From NCBI GenBank assembly GCA_001247695.2, contig LGRX02035108.1, positions 1 to 64,000 of the forward strand: a stretch of DNA of 64,000 bases. The letters run 5' to 3'. The notes below the pieces were generated by a model. It did no database searches. It was not told the origin of the DNA and worked only from the letters and a program-made list of their open reading frames with translations. A program made the position numbers and the translations under genes. This DNA comes from Cymbomonas tetramitiformis. Lineage: Eukaryota > Chlorophyta > Pyramimonadophyceae > Pyramimonadales > Pyramimonadaceae. This document shows positions 43,900 to 54,662 of the stretch, one piece after another; positions within the stretch are counted from its first letter, which is position 1, and every line of letters starts with the position of its first letter.

Positions 43900-44142
43900 T
43901 GAAAAACCAGAATTCAAGTTTCTAAAAAGTTGGAATTTTAATTTTTACCCTGTGAAACTATGGATACACAAAAATTTGAAACCTCAGTAAACGGTATTTG
44001 TGGCAAAAATATCAACAAAATTTTGGTTCCCGTTCCCCAAAGATTCATTTGAAATTGTGAATTTTAGAGCTGTAATTTTAGAAAATTTTGAGATTCCATA
44101 TTTCTTCCCTACCAATAAAACTATACCGTCAGCCGACTGTTT
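43900..44142. other. AT-rich spacer, no gene
   Basis: AT-rich, with no coding frame and no repeat apart from short A/T runs. Confidence 0.5.
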
Positions 44143-45600
44143 TCCTAAAACATTATTCTAATTAATAACTTCAAGTTTACTGGTAGTCTTTCGACTGTTT
44201 TCATAAATATTGAAAACCATGCGGGACACATTTCTATCAATTTGGTGTGACCACACTTGAGCACGCACAACACTTTACCGCTGCCACCGGTTTGACATTT
44301 TTCAGGTGTACTTTTACGTACCAATACTTTCACGGACGCAACACTTTCACGGACGGACACGCGCAACACTTTACCACAGCCGTGCACTTTTGCATTATTA
44401 TTGTAAACTTATGCAGACTAATAACTTCACGTTTCCTAGTAGACTCTTTGCCGGTTTGATTATTTTAGAAAACCATGCGGGACACATTTCTAACAATTTT
44501 GTGTGACCACACTTGAACACGCACAACACTTTACCGCTGCCACCGGTTTGACATTTCCCAGGTGTACTTTTACGTACCAATACTTTCACGGACGGACACG
44601 CGCAACACTTTACCACAGCCGTGCACTTTTGCATCATTATTGTAAACTTATGCAGACTAATAACTTCACGTTTCCTAGTAGACTCTTTGCCGGTTTGATT
44701 ATTTTAGAAAACCATGCGGGAAATATTTCTAACAATTTTGTGTGACCACACTTGAACACGCACAACACTTTACCGCTGCCACCGGTTTGACATTTTTCAG
44801 GTGTACTTTTACGTACCAATACTTTCACGGACGCAACACTTTCACGGACGGACACGCGCAACACTTTACCACAGCCGTGCACTTTTGCATTATTATTGTA
44901 AACTTATGCAGACTAATAACTTCACGTTTCCTCGTAGACTCTTTGCCGGTTTGATTATTTTAGAAAACCACGCGGGACTCATTTCTAAGAATTTTGTGTG
45001 ACCACACTTGAGCACGCACAACACTTTACCGCTGCCACCGGTTTGACATTTTTCAGGTGTACTTTTACGTACCAATACTTTCACGGACGCAACACTTTCA
45101 CGGACGGACACGCGCAACACTTTACCACAGCCGTGCACTTTTGCATTATTATTGTAAACTTATGCAGACTAATAACTTCACGTTTCCTAGCTAGTAGACT
45201 CTTTGCCGGTTTGATTATTTTATTAGAAAACCATGCGGGACACATTTCTAACAATTTGGTGTGACCACACTGGAACACGCACAACACTTTACCGCTGCCA
45301 CCGGTTTGACATTTTCCAGGTGTACTTTTATGTACCAATACTTTCACGGACGCAACACTTTCACGGACGGACACGCGCAACACTTTACCACAGCCGTGCA
45401 CTTTTGCATGTTATTATTGTAAACTTATGCAGACTAATTCCTTCACGTTTCCTAGTAGACTCTTTGGCGGTTTGATTATTTTAGAAAACTATGCGGGACA
45501 CACTGGACAATTTTGTGTGACCACACTTGAACACGCACAACACTTTACCGCTGCCGCCGGCTTACCATTATTCTTGTTTACTTTAACAGTCTGCTACATT
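44143..45600. repeat. Satellite of ~239/256-bp units
   Basis: The segment ACTTGAGCACGCACAACAC recurs at about 44255, 44512, 44751, 45007, 45270 and 45527. Units differ mainly by presence or absence of a 17-bp duplication (ACGCAACACTTTCACGG). The first and last units are partial. Confidence 0.95.
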
Positions 45601-45650
45601 CACGGGCCAAAATAGACAAATATACACACCAACAAACATATTTCACTAGC

Positions 45651-46000
45651 CTATTCCTCCTCTGACTTGGTAATCTCAGCAAGTGCCTGAGCAAGGTGGT
45701 ACACAGGCTCCCCGAAGAAGCTGGTGGTGCAACTCTCAATCCCAAAAAAGGCACGCTTGGCTCGGAGTGCTCCAACACCAGTTGAACCTGCCCCAAATAT
45801 TAACTTTAGTTAGCATTTGTCTTAAAAGGTAGGTGCTGCATAACGCATAAAACTAACCAAGTCTCGGGTCTTACCGGATCCCATTAACGGGACCAACTGG
45901 GTGGAACAAGGCGGGACCAGGCGGGACCCTGGGAGTCGGGACCAGTCGGCATTGTAGGTGTTTTTTCTTCTTAGAACTGTTCTGAACTTTCTGGGCTCTT
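45651..46000 (-). CDS. C-terminal part of a beta-class DNA methyltransferase, spliced
   Basis: The exon ending at 45875 (donor G|GTAAGA) joins the exon 45787-45651 (acceptor GGGGCAG|GT). Splicing restores PLMGSGSTGVGALRAKRAFF followed by GIE. This is the motif I (SAM-binding FxGSGTT, then R-x-GIE) found at the C-terminal end of N6-adenine/N4-cytosine methyltransferases of the DPPY-first class. The last exon then reads EPVYHLAQALAEI and stops at 45651. The first part upstream is uncertain because the frame runs into the palindrome array at 46 kb. The piece complements the gene at 6.1-7.9 kb, which has motif IV but no motif I, so both may come from the same element family. Confidence 0.6.
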
Positions 46001-46009
46001 GCAGGATGT

Positions 46010-46545
46010 TTTTTATTTCCGTCATTGATGACGAAAGCATCGCACAGGCAGAAAAATAATATGCAGATGAGCGCTCTTGAAACTAATATTTCTGTCATCG
46101 ATGACGGAAATATTTTATTTCATGTTTTCACAATTAAGCTCCTCACAGTGAGACGGTTGTTTTTTGTTTAACTTTTCCGTCATCGATGACGGTAAAGTTT
46201 TTTAGACACAAAAAGACCCTGAAGATTACCGTGTGCTAACTGTTTCCGTCATCGATGACGGAAATATTTTATTTTATGTTTTCACAATTAAGCTCCTTAC
46301 AGTGAGACGGTTGATTCTTGTTTAACTTTTCCGTCATCGATGACGGTAAAGTTATTTAGACACAAAAAGACCCTGAAGATTACCGTTTGCTAACTGTTTC
46401 CGTCATCGATGACGGAAAACTTTTCCAGAGATCCCGTGGAAGAGCGGCTGTGAACTCTGTCCGTCATCGATGACGGACTTTTTTTTAACAGTACAATTGA
46501 CAGGTGGCCTTTTTGCAGGTTGTATTTTTGTCATCGATGACGGAC
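46010..46545. repeat. Array of CCGTCATCGATGACGG palindromes
   Basis: Eight palindromes centred on CATCGATG lie near 46025, 46099, 46175, 46254, 46336, 46406, 46468 and 46534. Pairs of units share longer flanks (a 155-bp duplication around 46100-46410). They sit just upstream, on the minus strand, of the methyltransferase exons, probably in an intron. Confidence 0.85.
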
Positions 46546-46639
46546 CGTACTTTTCACAGAGTCTTTTGTACTTCGTAATTACCTTACTTCTCTTTGTACA
46601 TGTTCGGGTTGTTAAATTAAAGTTACTAGCCCAAAGTTT

Positions 46640-47050
46640 AAAGAGCTTTGCGCAAGCTTAATCCGCTTGACAATGTTTGAGGTTGTCTTTGCGCAAAGAT
46701 CTTTCCTTACAAGATTATCTTTGCGCAAGCTTCAACCAACGCTTACAATCTGCTCAAGCAAACTTTGCGACGCCGCAAGTCTGAAGAGCTTTAAAGGATC
46801 TTTGTGCAAGCTTATTCTGCTTGACAAAGTTCGAGGTTGTCTTTGCGCAAAGATCTTTCCTTAGAAGATCTTTGCGCAAGCTTCAATCAACGCTTACTTC
46901 CTCAAGGCAACTGTGCGCCGCCACAAAGTTTTAAGAGCTTTAAAGAGCTTTGCGCAAGCTTAATCCGCTCGACAATGTTTGAGGTTGTCTTCAATGCGCA
47001 AAGATCTTTCCTTACAAGATTATCTTTGCGCAAGCTTCAACCAACGCAAC
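46640..47050. repeat. Repeats of GCGCAAGCTT-containing units
   Basis: Three units of roughly 150 bp share TTGAGGTTGTCTTTGCGCAA and AAAGATCTTTCCTTA. They contain self-complementary TTGCGCAA and AAAGATCTTT. Confidence 0.8.
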
Positions 47051-48244
47051 TTAGGTGCACAATATTTAATATCATGAGGGATATGCGCGACGCACAGAAG
47101 GTGCACGATCATAAGCGACCGATGAACACGATGAATGAACTGACACGCACGCGACGCACAGAAGGTGCACAGTATTTAATTTCACGAGGGATATACGCGA
47201 CGCACAGAAGGTGCGCGATCATTAGTGATGCAGTCACCGCAAGCGATTCAGTATGACATGACGATGGATAGCTGCACGTGTAATGGTTGATTTTTAATTT
47301 TGCATTTTTCATTTCCCATTTTCCAGAATTCAGAATTCAGAATTCGAATTTTCTATTTTGTATTATACGATTTTAGCGGGGGGGGGTCGACGCCTGTAGG
47401 TCGACGTGTGTGTGTGTTGGGGGTGGGGGCAGGGGGGAGGGGGATATAAGTGAGGATGTCACGAGTCGACATAAGGGCGGCGCGGCGTGCATCACGCAAG
47501 GGGCGACTGCGGCGTACATCATGCGGAGGCTAGATGCCGGGAGAGCGACATGAAGGGGAAAGCGAAGGCAAACTAAGGCCTTCATACGATGCGTGTTCAT
47601 CGTCATCGCGTGGTGCATGTCTTTTTGTGGGAGATTTGGGGGCTCCCCTTTACCCCCCTTCCCACAATGTGTGGGGAAGGGGGCGGGGACCTAGGGTTGC
47701 GCCGCAGGCTTTGAATGATTTGGAACCGGACCAGATTACCTTACTTACTTACTTAATCAGCAGCGGCAGCAAAGCGCGAATCCCAACGGGCGACACAGAC
47801 GAACTTCCGATCTCACGATCGCCAGACGCTAACGATGACAGTGCGACTGCAGTCGCGTACATTTATCGCGACGCCACCCTCGCGTTGTGGCATGGCATGT
47901 TGGGATGCAAAAAGCGAAGTATTGTCGCGCACATGATCCTACGGTCAGATGGTCTAGTGGAGATCTCCTTTTGAGATCGATCCGCCTAGTATTCAAAATG
48001 CTCAGGCCATATCCTTGGCTCCGGCGCATGGTTGATTATCAATTATATTTTATATTTATACGACCATATTATTACATATTATTTATTTATTTATGATAAT
48101 AATACTATGTAGAATTGCAGCACCCGGAAAAGGCCGACGGTCGCAAAACTTCGGCGCATCGTGACATGGTAACAGAAAATACGATTCACACTACGATCAT
48201 GTCACGATCAGCGTGTCCGTGCCGCACGGACGCTAAACTCAAAA
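47050..48244. other. Spacer with G-rich tract, no firm gene
   Basis: It includes a short duplicated segment (GCGACGCACAGAAGGTGC, three times at 47087-47212) and a G-rich tract (47379-47452) that could form quadruplexes. A forward ORF of 146 codons (47534-47974) has no recognised motif. Confidence 0.4.
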
Positions 48245-48249
48245 TTAGC

Positions 48250-49130
48250 TCCAAATGATCGGTTGCGATCGCAATCGGTCGGGAGGCGATTTTTTTGTAA
48301 AATTATAGAGATGCGCCCTCGCTGGATAGGGCTTCAGCAAATCACGAAATAGAATTACACAGCGTGACATAAATGGTACTTGTATGATGGGCATCCCAGC
48401 ACGGTATAATAAGAACAGTCGTCGAAAAGTCTTATACCTGACTATATTGAGTTCCATTTCTTCTTCCTCCCTGATGTAAATCATCGTAACGCCGCTTGGG
48501 TGCACGTTGTTTATGCGGAACCCAATCAGACATTATAAATATACAGGCGACGAGTGCTACAGACAAGATGCTAAAAAGTGTGCCGCGATATATACCAGCG
48601 CGTATGGATGGCATAAGTATAATAAATAATTTCCAGAGGGTTAACAGTGCCAGTCACGTCTTGTTGGTATAAATATACACATAAACATGAAGACGTTATA
48701 CTGTAAAGTGAACACTGCTAAGTCCGGAGCTAATCGAGCTTGCACACGCACAGGTTCCGCTACGGTTTGCATAGCAACATTCTAGTTTCCGCCCGGTGAG
48801 ACGTATACCTGCGCGCGCATGTATGCAGGGGGAGTATAGTAGATACTATAGTATCTACTATACTCCCCCTGATGTATGCAAGGAGTTGTGGTGCAGAATG
48901 AGAGCAAAACACGGTTGATGTGAAACAAATACAGATGTGTCTACAGATGTGTCAATCTCACAAGCGTCAGCAACGCTCGCACTGATCATATAATTAAAAT
49001 CTGCGCGGATGAACGCTCGGACAGATCATATAATTAAATTCTGGAGGCGAGGATGAAAAAGTATTACCCTCAAACCCGTAAGAATGAATATCCGAGTCAT
49101 CATCGACATCTATATCCTTCGTGTATAAAT
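48250..49130 (-). repeat. Left terminal segment of the Penelope-like element
   Basis: Inverted relative to 53880-54662. It includes GCGCCCTCGCTGGATAGGGC and a long AT-rich tail. A second partial copy of its outer 80 bp follows at about 49195-49285 just before the ORF1 ATG. Confidence 0.85.
48826..48871. mobile_element. 46-bp perfectly palindromic insertion with 7-bp duplication
   Basis: It starts CAGGGGGAGTATAGTAGATA and ends with the exact complement. It is flanked by ATGTATG on both sides (48819-48825, 48872-48878). The two other copies of this terminal segment (near 54135 and 55120) lack it and show one copy of the target. CAGGG ends suggest hAT. Confidence 0.85.
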
Positions 49131-49282
49131 CGGGAGGCGATTTTAATGCCAGGTTTTTTCTCTCGAAAATCGCCAAACGAAGAAGCCGAAAGCGATTTTG
49201 TATAATTATAGAGATGCGCCCTCGCTGGATAGGGCTTCAGCAAATCACGAAATAGAATTATACAGCGTGACATAAATGGTAC

Positions 49283-51199
49283 ATGTACCCGTTTCAGGGC
49301 GCCCTTGAGGTGCGATGGACATATCATGAGAATCCGTCGCTAGCAAAAATCTTGACAAGAAACAAAAGGATCTCGTCTGATTTTGATTTTGACGTTTGGA
49401 AACGTGATTTGTTCGACAATGTCATGAATGCCGATTTCGATTGTCCATGCAAACACTATTTTGATGGGCTGGCATTCACTTGCCCGCGCACACATGACCA
49501 TGTGTGCACTAGTAATTTGGCCGGTTACTATCCAGATGGTGCTTTATTAGAACGTCTGAAGCTTGGTGCTAACTTTAGAGACATCGCCGATCCTTCCTTA
49601 CAAGCTGCATGCGATGCGCTTGAATTAGCACTGACTCGATTCGCTCGACAACACACATTTGACGATGATGTGTTGTTTCAACATACATCAATTTGGCGAC
49701 ATTTGGTTTTATACACATTTTCGAATACAGCATACTTTATACTCCATCGTCACGATCCTTCGGTTTTATATCGAAGATTGATGCCGCTATCTTCTGATAT
49801 TGATAAGTGCTTATTGGCGGATATGTCTAAAGATTTTTCATTCGTAGCTATTGACAAAGCGACTGCCAATTTGGCGCTTGTATGCAATAATTGGAGTAGA
49901 TATTTCATCGTGAAACATCTATCCGATTTTAACAAATATTTACGTGTATACGACGACTTGGATTCCATTATGATTTCATTAGCACAACGCATCACTTCCA
50001 TTATCTCGCCACATCACTGGTCACCGAACGTTACACTTTCGCTTCCTTACTTATATGCGATTCCTAAATTGCATAAGACACCTGTTATTGCAAGATTGAT
50101 CACAGCCGACGGATTTACGATCTTTGATATTCCTCAACGCATTATCACAACAGTCTTTAGACTTGTGTTGGACACTTTGAAGGAGTTTCATACCGCGGAG
50201 TTTCATCAAACAGGTGTCCGGAAATTTTGGTTGGTGGAGAACTCCTTAGAATTTATATTGTCCAGACCGAATCACATCCACCATTTAATGACTAGTGATA
50301 TCGACTCGATGTATCCAAATATGAGCAAGGATTTCATATACCAAGCCAATTGTGCGGAATTAGAGTTTGTCATGAATATTGTTGATGCAAGTGGATGTTA
50401 TGTCATATTACATGCAACGGATCGTACACGAGATTGTGCCACATGGCATTTTACTCCATGTGACATTCACAGTGGACAATATAATTTTCGGCACATTTCT
50501 GCCGTCTTAAGATTTATCTTAGACAATGTATATGTGACAGCAGGAGGAGCTGTTTTCAAGCAAATTAATGGGGTTCCAATCGGTAGTTATTCTGCCGGTA
50601 TAATCACGAACATTTCATTGGTGCATAAAGAAAAGAATTATGCCACAGCTCATCCTACTTCAAGTGAAATAAAATTTACCTTTAGGTATGCTGATGATTT
50701 TTGTATTATGAATCATCCGAACTTTCATGATATTTATAGGCAAATCTATCCAGCATATACTGGTGTGACGCTTCAACCTACATTGTTGACACCGGATGAA
50801 AACTCCATCGCTGTTGCGAATTATCTTGACGTGCATTTATACGTCACAAGATCCGGCGTGGTACACACCACAATTTTTGACAAACGCACTGCCTTGGGTT
50901 TTGAGGTTTATAAATTTCCTCATAGGTTCTCAAATTATGATGTGGATCAGATCCATCAAGTATTTTATGGTGAATTAGTGCGTGGCTACCGGATTTTCTC
51001 TCACTATCGAGAATTCGTGACATACGTGGCACATTTGGCTCGTTATTGTGTATCCGACAAATTATATGATGAATACAAGCTGATGAATCTTGCATATAAG
51101 TTTGCCTTTCGGTGTCCTGGTGAGCTCAATCATTTTGGATTTATACCAAGCGACATGTTTTGCAAAGATTTGTGTACTTCTATTTTGCACTTACTATAA
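49283..51199 (+). CDS. Penelope-like reverse transcriptase without GIY-YIG endonuclease
   Basis: The 638-residue frame is intact. Motifs in order: IDKATANLALV (about residue 190), PKLHKTPVIARLITA (about 260), SDIDSMYPNM (about 338), QINGVPIGSYSAG (about 425), and the catalytic FRYADDF (about 467). The PKLHK block and this order are typical of Penelope-like and telomerase-related reverse transcriptases. The protein ends soon after the thumb, with no GIY-YIG endonuclease. Endonuclease-less Penelope-like elements are known (Athena and Coprina groups) and tend to attach to telomeres. An extra 150-residue N-terminal region with Cys/His (DCPCKHYFDGLAFTC) is present. Start: first ATG, just after the inverted terminal copy. 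Confidence 0.8.
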   Translation: MYPFQGALEVRWTYHENPSLAKILTRNKRISSDFDFDVWKRDLFDNVMNADFDCPCKHYFDGLAFTCPRTHDHVCTSNLAGYYPDGALLERLKLGANFRDIADPSLQAACDALELALTRFARQHTFDDDVLFQHTSIWRHLVLYTFSNTAYFILHRHDPSVLYRRLMPLSSDIDKCLLADMSKDFSFVAIDKATANLALVCNNWSRYFIVKHLSDFNKYLRVYDDLDSIMISLAQRITSIISPHHWSPNVTLSLPYLYAIPKLHKTPVIARLITADGFTIFDIPQRIITTVFRLVLDTLKEFHTAEFHQTGVRKFWLVENSLEFILSRPNHIHHLMTSDIDSMYPNMSKDFIYQANCAELEFVMNIVDASGCYVILHATDRTRDCATWHFTPCDIHSGQYNFRHISAVLRFILDNVYVTAGGAVFKQINGVPIGSYSAGIITNISLVHKEKNYATAHPTSSEIKFTFRYADDFCIMNHPNFHDIYRQIYPAYTGVTLQPTLLTPDENSIAVANYLDVHLYVTRSGVVHTTIFDKRTALGFEVYKFPHRFSNYDVDQIHQVFYGELVRGYRIFSHYREFVTYVAHLARYCVSDKLYDEYKLMNLAYKFAFRCPGELNHFGFIPSDMFCKDLCTSILHLL

Positions 51200-51402
51200 A
51201 TACCTTTATATACATTGCAGTCGAGCTCATCAGGACCACATCAGCATCCAGGCGATCGTTCCAATATGCAGCTATCAGCTGCCCGAAACATGACACCGTC
51301 AGATCTTCGTGACACGGATGTGCAGTATGCAACTGGAGTATTATCGTCACGTCGCGTCGTGCACCCAACCCATCGTCACAACAGGTTACACACCTTCCAC
51401 CA

Positions 51403-53562
51403 ATGGAGAGATGGGCTAAACAATTTCAGGATCAGCAAGCTCTACTTGATACCCACGCTGTTTATATCGATGATGCTGGCTCAATCATGAAGAGTCACGA
51501 TATTGATGTCACATGTACAGATATAAATGCCAAACGGACGTCCTTCTGTTACCGAGATTTTTCCAAGAATATTATACATTCTGATGAGCAAAGAAAGCAA
51601 TATAAAGATACCTTACCCCCAGAGATGCTCCAGCTTATAAATGGGGGTTGCACCTTGGGGCAACACTGTGTGCATGCCTTTAGTGCACAGCCACGTGTTC
51701 ATGATCTCGGGCTCGACACTTTGATTCCGGTGTGCCCATTCGAGCAGAAGCATGGCAAATGTGGCACAAGAACTACTATTTGTGTGTTCAGCCACAAAAG
51801 CAAATCACAAGCAGAGGGTAAGAATGCACAGCTTACCTTATTGGCTGACAAAATTTCCGGTATACATCAAAGCTATCAAGAACAGAATCAGCAGATCCAG
51901 TCGATGACAGAGCACATTGCGACTCTTGAGAAACGGAACCACATTCTCGAAGAAATTCAACAGATTGTTTGCAAAACTGATGGGATCATCACGATGCTTC
52001 CTGCACCTACATTGGAGGTTATGATTCCTAATGTGTTGCTATTTTTATCAACAATGGCTAAAGGAATGAAATCGGCCAGGCCGATTGAGATATATTGTGT
52101 TTTACACGATTTCAGCATTACCAAGTTTTATGAGCATGCTACGACAGTTGGTTGTGTTGACGTACCAGTTTCCACTGCAACACCATTGGATTTGGCACCT
52201 GGTGAGAGTTCTGGCCGTTCATCCTGTGACCGTAGTATAACGTTTACTCCTGCAAATTATATCAATCATTTACCAAATCATTTTGCAGTTATACCCGATC
52301 TTGACATTGTGCTCAAAGATTCGACCTATGCGCATGTCATATGTGCTGACATTTCTCTTATTTCCAAGCCAGAGGAGATCACGGCCAGGATGTTGCCGTT
52401 TATTATCTTGCAAATATATGCACCTCCAGTAGAATTTATATCTTCTGTTGGAGTGAATGTTTCACAAGCACATGATAAGATGGGTATCTTCAGTGATCTT
52501 GATGGCATCAAGTTGCCAAGTATATTCTTGCCGAATCAGCATTCCATAATTGGTACATTTATTTCACACTTTTATGCGAATATGCACACTGATGCATCTT
52601 TCTTATGTACCGGTTTACAGTCGGGCGATACTTCAAGAGACACTTGGCCTTGTCAACCGATGCTTTCAACGACACCACGACTGACTCAGATGTCACAAAT
52701 GAGCTCAACAATATTTCCAACTTGCTTACCGCCGATGCAATCTGATTTAGTTTGCGGCCGATATGCTCATGCATACCATCCTGTCAATATGAATAATATT
52801 TTGAGCAACCGGTTTGCACGTCACATGCATCCTTCTTCGACCGGCTTCTCGGATGCACATGCATTTTTCAAATGGACAAATGACACACATAAGGACAATT
52901 TTCTTGTTACTCCGATACTTGGTAAGAATGCTAATAAATCCTTTGTGCACAGAATTTCGAGCACATATGGGAAGTCACATTGCATGTCCCCACTTGATGC
53001 ATGGGGGCTTCATTCCGACAATTCTAAGGGGATCGTAGCCGCATGTGTGAATTTATTCTTCGAGGAGTTTGGACCGTTCATCAACCGGAATGTTTCTTTG
53101 TTTTCACAATTTATTGACTATATCGTGAGACACCATACCGTCACGAAAGATTTTGATAGATTGTCGCCTCAATTTTGCTCACCTTATGATCGGGGGGCAT
53201 GCCCGGTGAAGAAGGTTACTTACCGTGTTAAGGACCCTTATCTTGCACCAAATGAGACACACCATCTATACTCGTTGTATACCGGCTTGCTCCAACGTGC
53301 ACATCAAACGAATATTGCCGATCCTTATTGTTGGACAGTTTGTGATACTTCATTCTCGGGGTGGTATGCACCGCGCATTCCGTGTGTCATTGAGAGACAT
53401 AGAGATCCCTTTGCTTTCCTCTTCTTTGTTTATGCCGTCCACAAGTTCATGGGTAATCGAGTATTTAATTACGAAATCGACCGAGTCAATGGGCATTTGC
53501 ATTACTACATTGGCAATATGTCTTGGGCTCCAAAAACTACCAATGCCGGCAAAGAGACATAA
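51403..53562 (+). CDS. Second ORF of the Penelope-like element, CCCH finger plus coiled coil
   Basis: The frame is open for 719 codons, with the first ATG 203 bp after ORF1. Around residues 110-130, CPFEQKHGKCGTRTTICVFS followed by H fits a CCCH-type zinc finger (C-x8-C-x6-C-x3-H), suggesting RNA binding. Residues 150-205 form a coiled coil (LADKISGIHQSYQEQNQQ). The remaining 500 residues look globular (for example FFEEFGPFINRNVSLF and WAPKTTNAG at the end) with no family I recognise. Its intactness next to an intact reverse transcriptase suggests recent mobility. Confidence 0.65.
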   Translation: MERWAKQFQDQQALLDTHAVYIDDAGSIMKSHDIDVTCTDINAKRTSFCYRDFSKNIIHSDEQRKQYKDTLPPEMLQLINGGCTLGQHCVHAFSAQPRVHDLGLDTLIPVCPFEQKHGKCGTRTTICVFSHKSKSQAEGKNAQLTLLADKISGIHQSYQEQNQQIQSMTEHIATLEKRNHILEEIQQIVCKTDGIITMLPAPTLEVMIPNVLLFLSTMAKGMKSARPIEIYCVLHDFSITKFYEHATTVGCVDVPVSTATPLDLAPGESSGRSSCDRSITFTPANYINHLPNHFAVIPDLDIVLKDSTYAHVICADISLISKPEEITARMLPFIILQIYAPPVEFISSVGVNVSQAHDKMGIFSDLDGIKLPSIFLPNQHSIIGTFISHFYANMHTDASFLCTGLQSGDTSRDTWPCQPMLSTTPRLTQMSQMSSTIFPTCLPPMQSDLVCGRYAHAYHPVNMNNILSNRFARHMHPSSTGFSDAHAFFKWTNDTHKDNFLVTPILGKNANKSFVHRISSTYGKSHCMSPLDAWGLHSDNSKGIVAACVNLFFEEFGPFINRNVSLFSQFIDYIVRHHTVTKDFDRLSPQFCSPYDRGACPVKKVTYRVKDPYLAPNETHHLYSLYTGLLQRAHQTNIADPYCWTVCDTSFSGWYAPRIPCVIERHRDPFAFLFFVYAVHKFMGNRVFNYEIDRVNGHLHYYIGNMSWAPKTTNAGKET

Positions 53563-53879
53563 CTATTTATGTAGGTTTCTTAGTATGGTAGACGTATAAT
53601 GGTGTCATCCGTCAACTCTTATATAACCACTTGCTTGTTGCTTGCAATTTACATGATTGGCATAATTTGTTCAAAGTATTTCAGTTCCATTTGCACATTT
53701 ATTAGTATCTTCTTCCTCTCCCTATACTCATTTCCTTCCTCATGAGTATCGATTGCATTTAGACAAGATGTATGCCATACATGGGTGCAGCAAATAGGTC
53801 CCTTATTGAAGGGGGTGGGAGAGGGGAAATACTAATATCCCCTGATTTACTAACAGGGTGGATATATTACATCATTTCA

Positions 53880-54662
53880 TTTTTGAGCATTTATACACGA
53901 AAGATATAGATGTCGATGATGACTCGGATATTCAGTCTTACGGGTTTGAGGGTAATACTTTTTCATCCTCGCCTCCAGATTTTAATTATATGATCTGTCC
54001 GAGCGTTCATCCGCGCAGATTTTAATCATATGATCAATCCGAGCGTTGCTGACGCTTGTGAGATTGACACATCTGTATTTGTTTCACATCGACCGTGTTT
54101 TGCTCTCATTCTGCACCACAACGCCTTGCATACAGGCACGCGCAGGTATACGTCTCACCGGGCGGAAACTATAATGTTGCTATGCAAACCGTAGCAGAAC
54201 CTGTGCGTGTGCAAGCTCGATTAGCTCCGGACTTAGCAGTGTTCACTTTACAGTATAACGTCTTCATGTTTATGTGTATATTTATACCAACAAGACGTGA
54301 CTGGCACTGTTAACCCTCTGGAAATTATTTATTATACTTATGCCATCCATACGTGCTGGTATATATCGCGGCACACTTTTTAGCATCTTGTCTGTGGCAC
54401 TCATCGCCTGTATATTTATAATGCCTGATTGGGTTCCGCATAAACAACGTGCACCCAAGCGGCGTTACGATGATTTACATCAGGGAGGAAGAAGAAATGG
54501 AACTCAATCAATATAGTCAGGTATAAGACTTTTCGACGACTGTTCTTATTATACCGTGCTGGGATGCCCATCATACAAGTACCATTTATGTCACGCTGTA
54601 TAATTCTATTTCGTGATTTGCTGAAGCCCTATCCAGCGAGGGCGCATCTCTATAATTATACA
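53880..54662 (+). repeat. Right terminal segment of the Penelope-like element
   Basis: Complement of the left segment. Immediately followed by its own inverted copy. Confidence 0.85.

Noticed and set aside
44143..45600. Series of 60-100 codon ORFs on both strands
   Set aside because: They repeat with the satellite unit and have no start context or conservation beyond the repeat.
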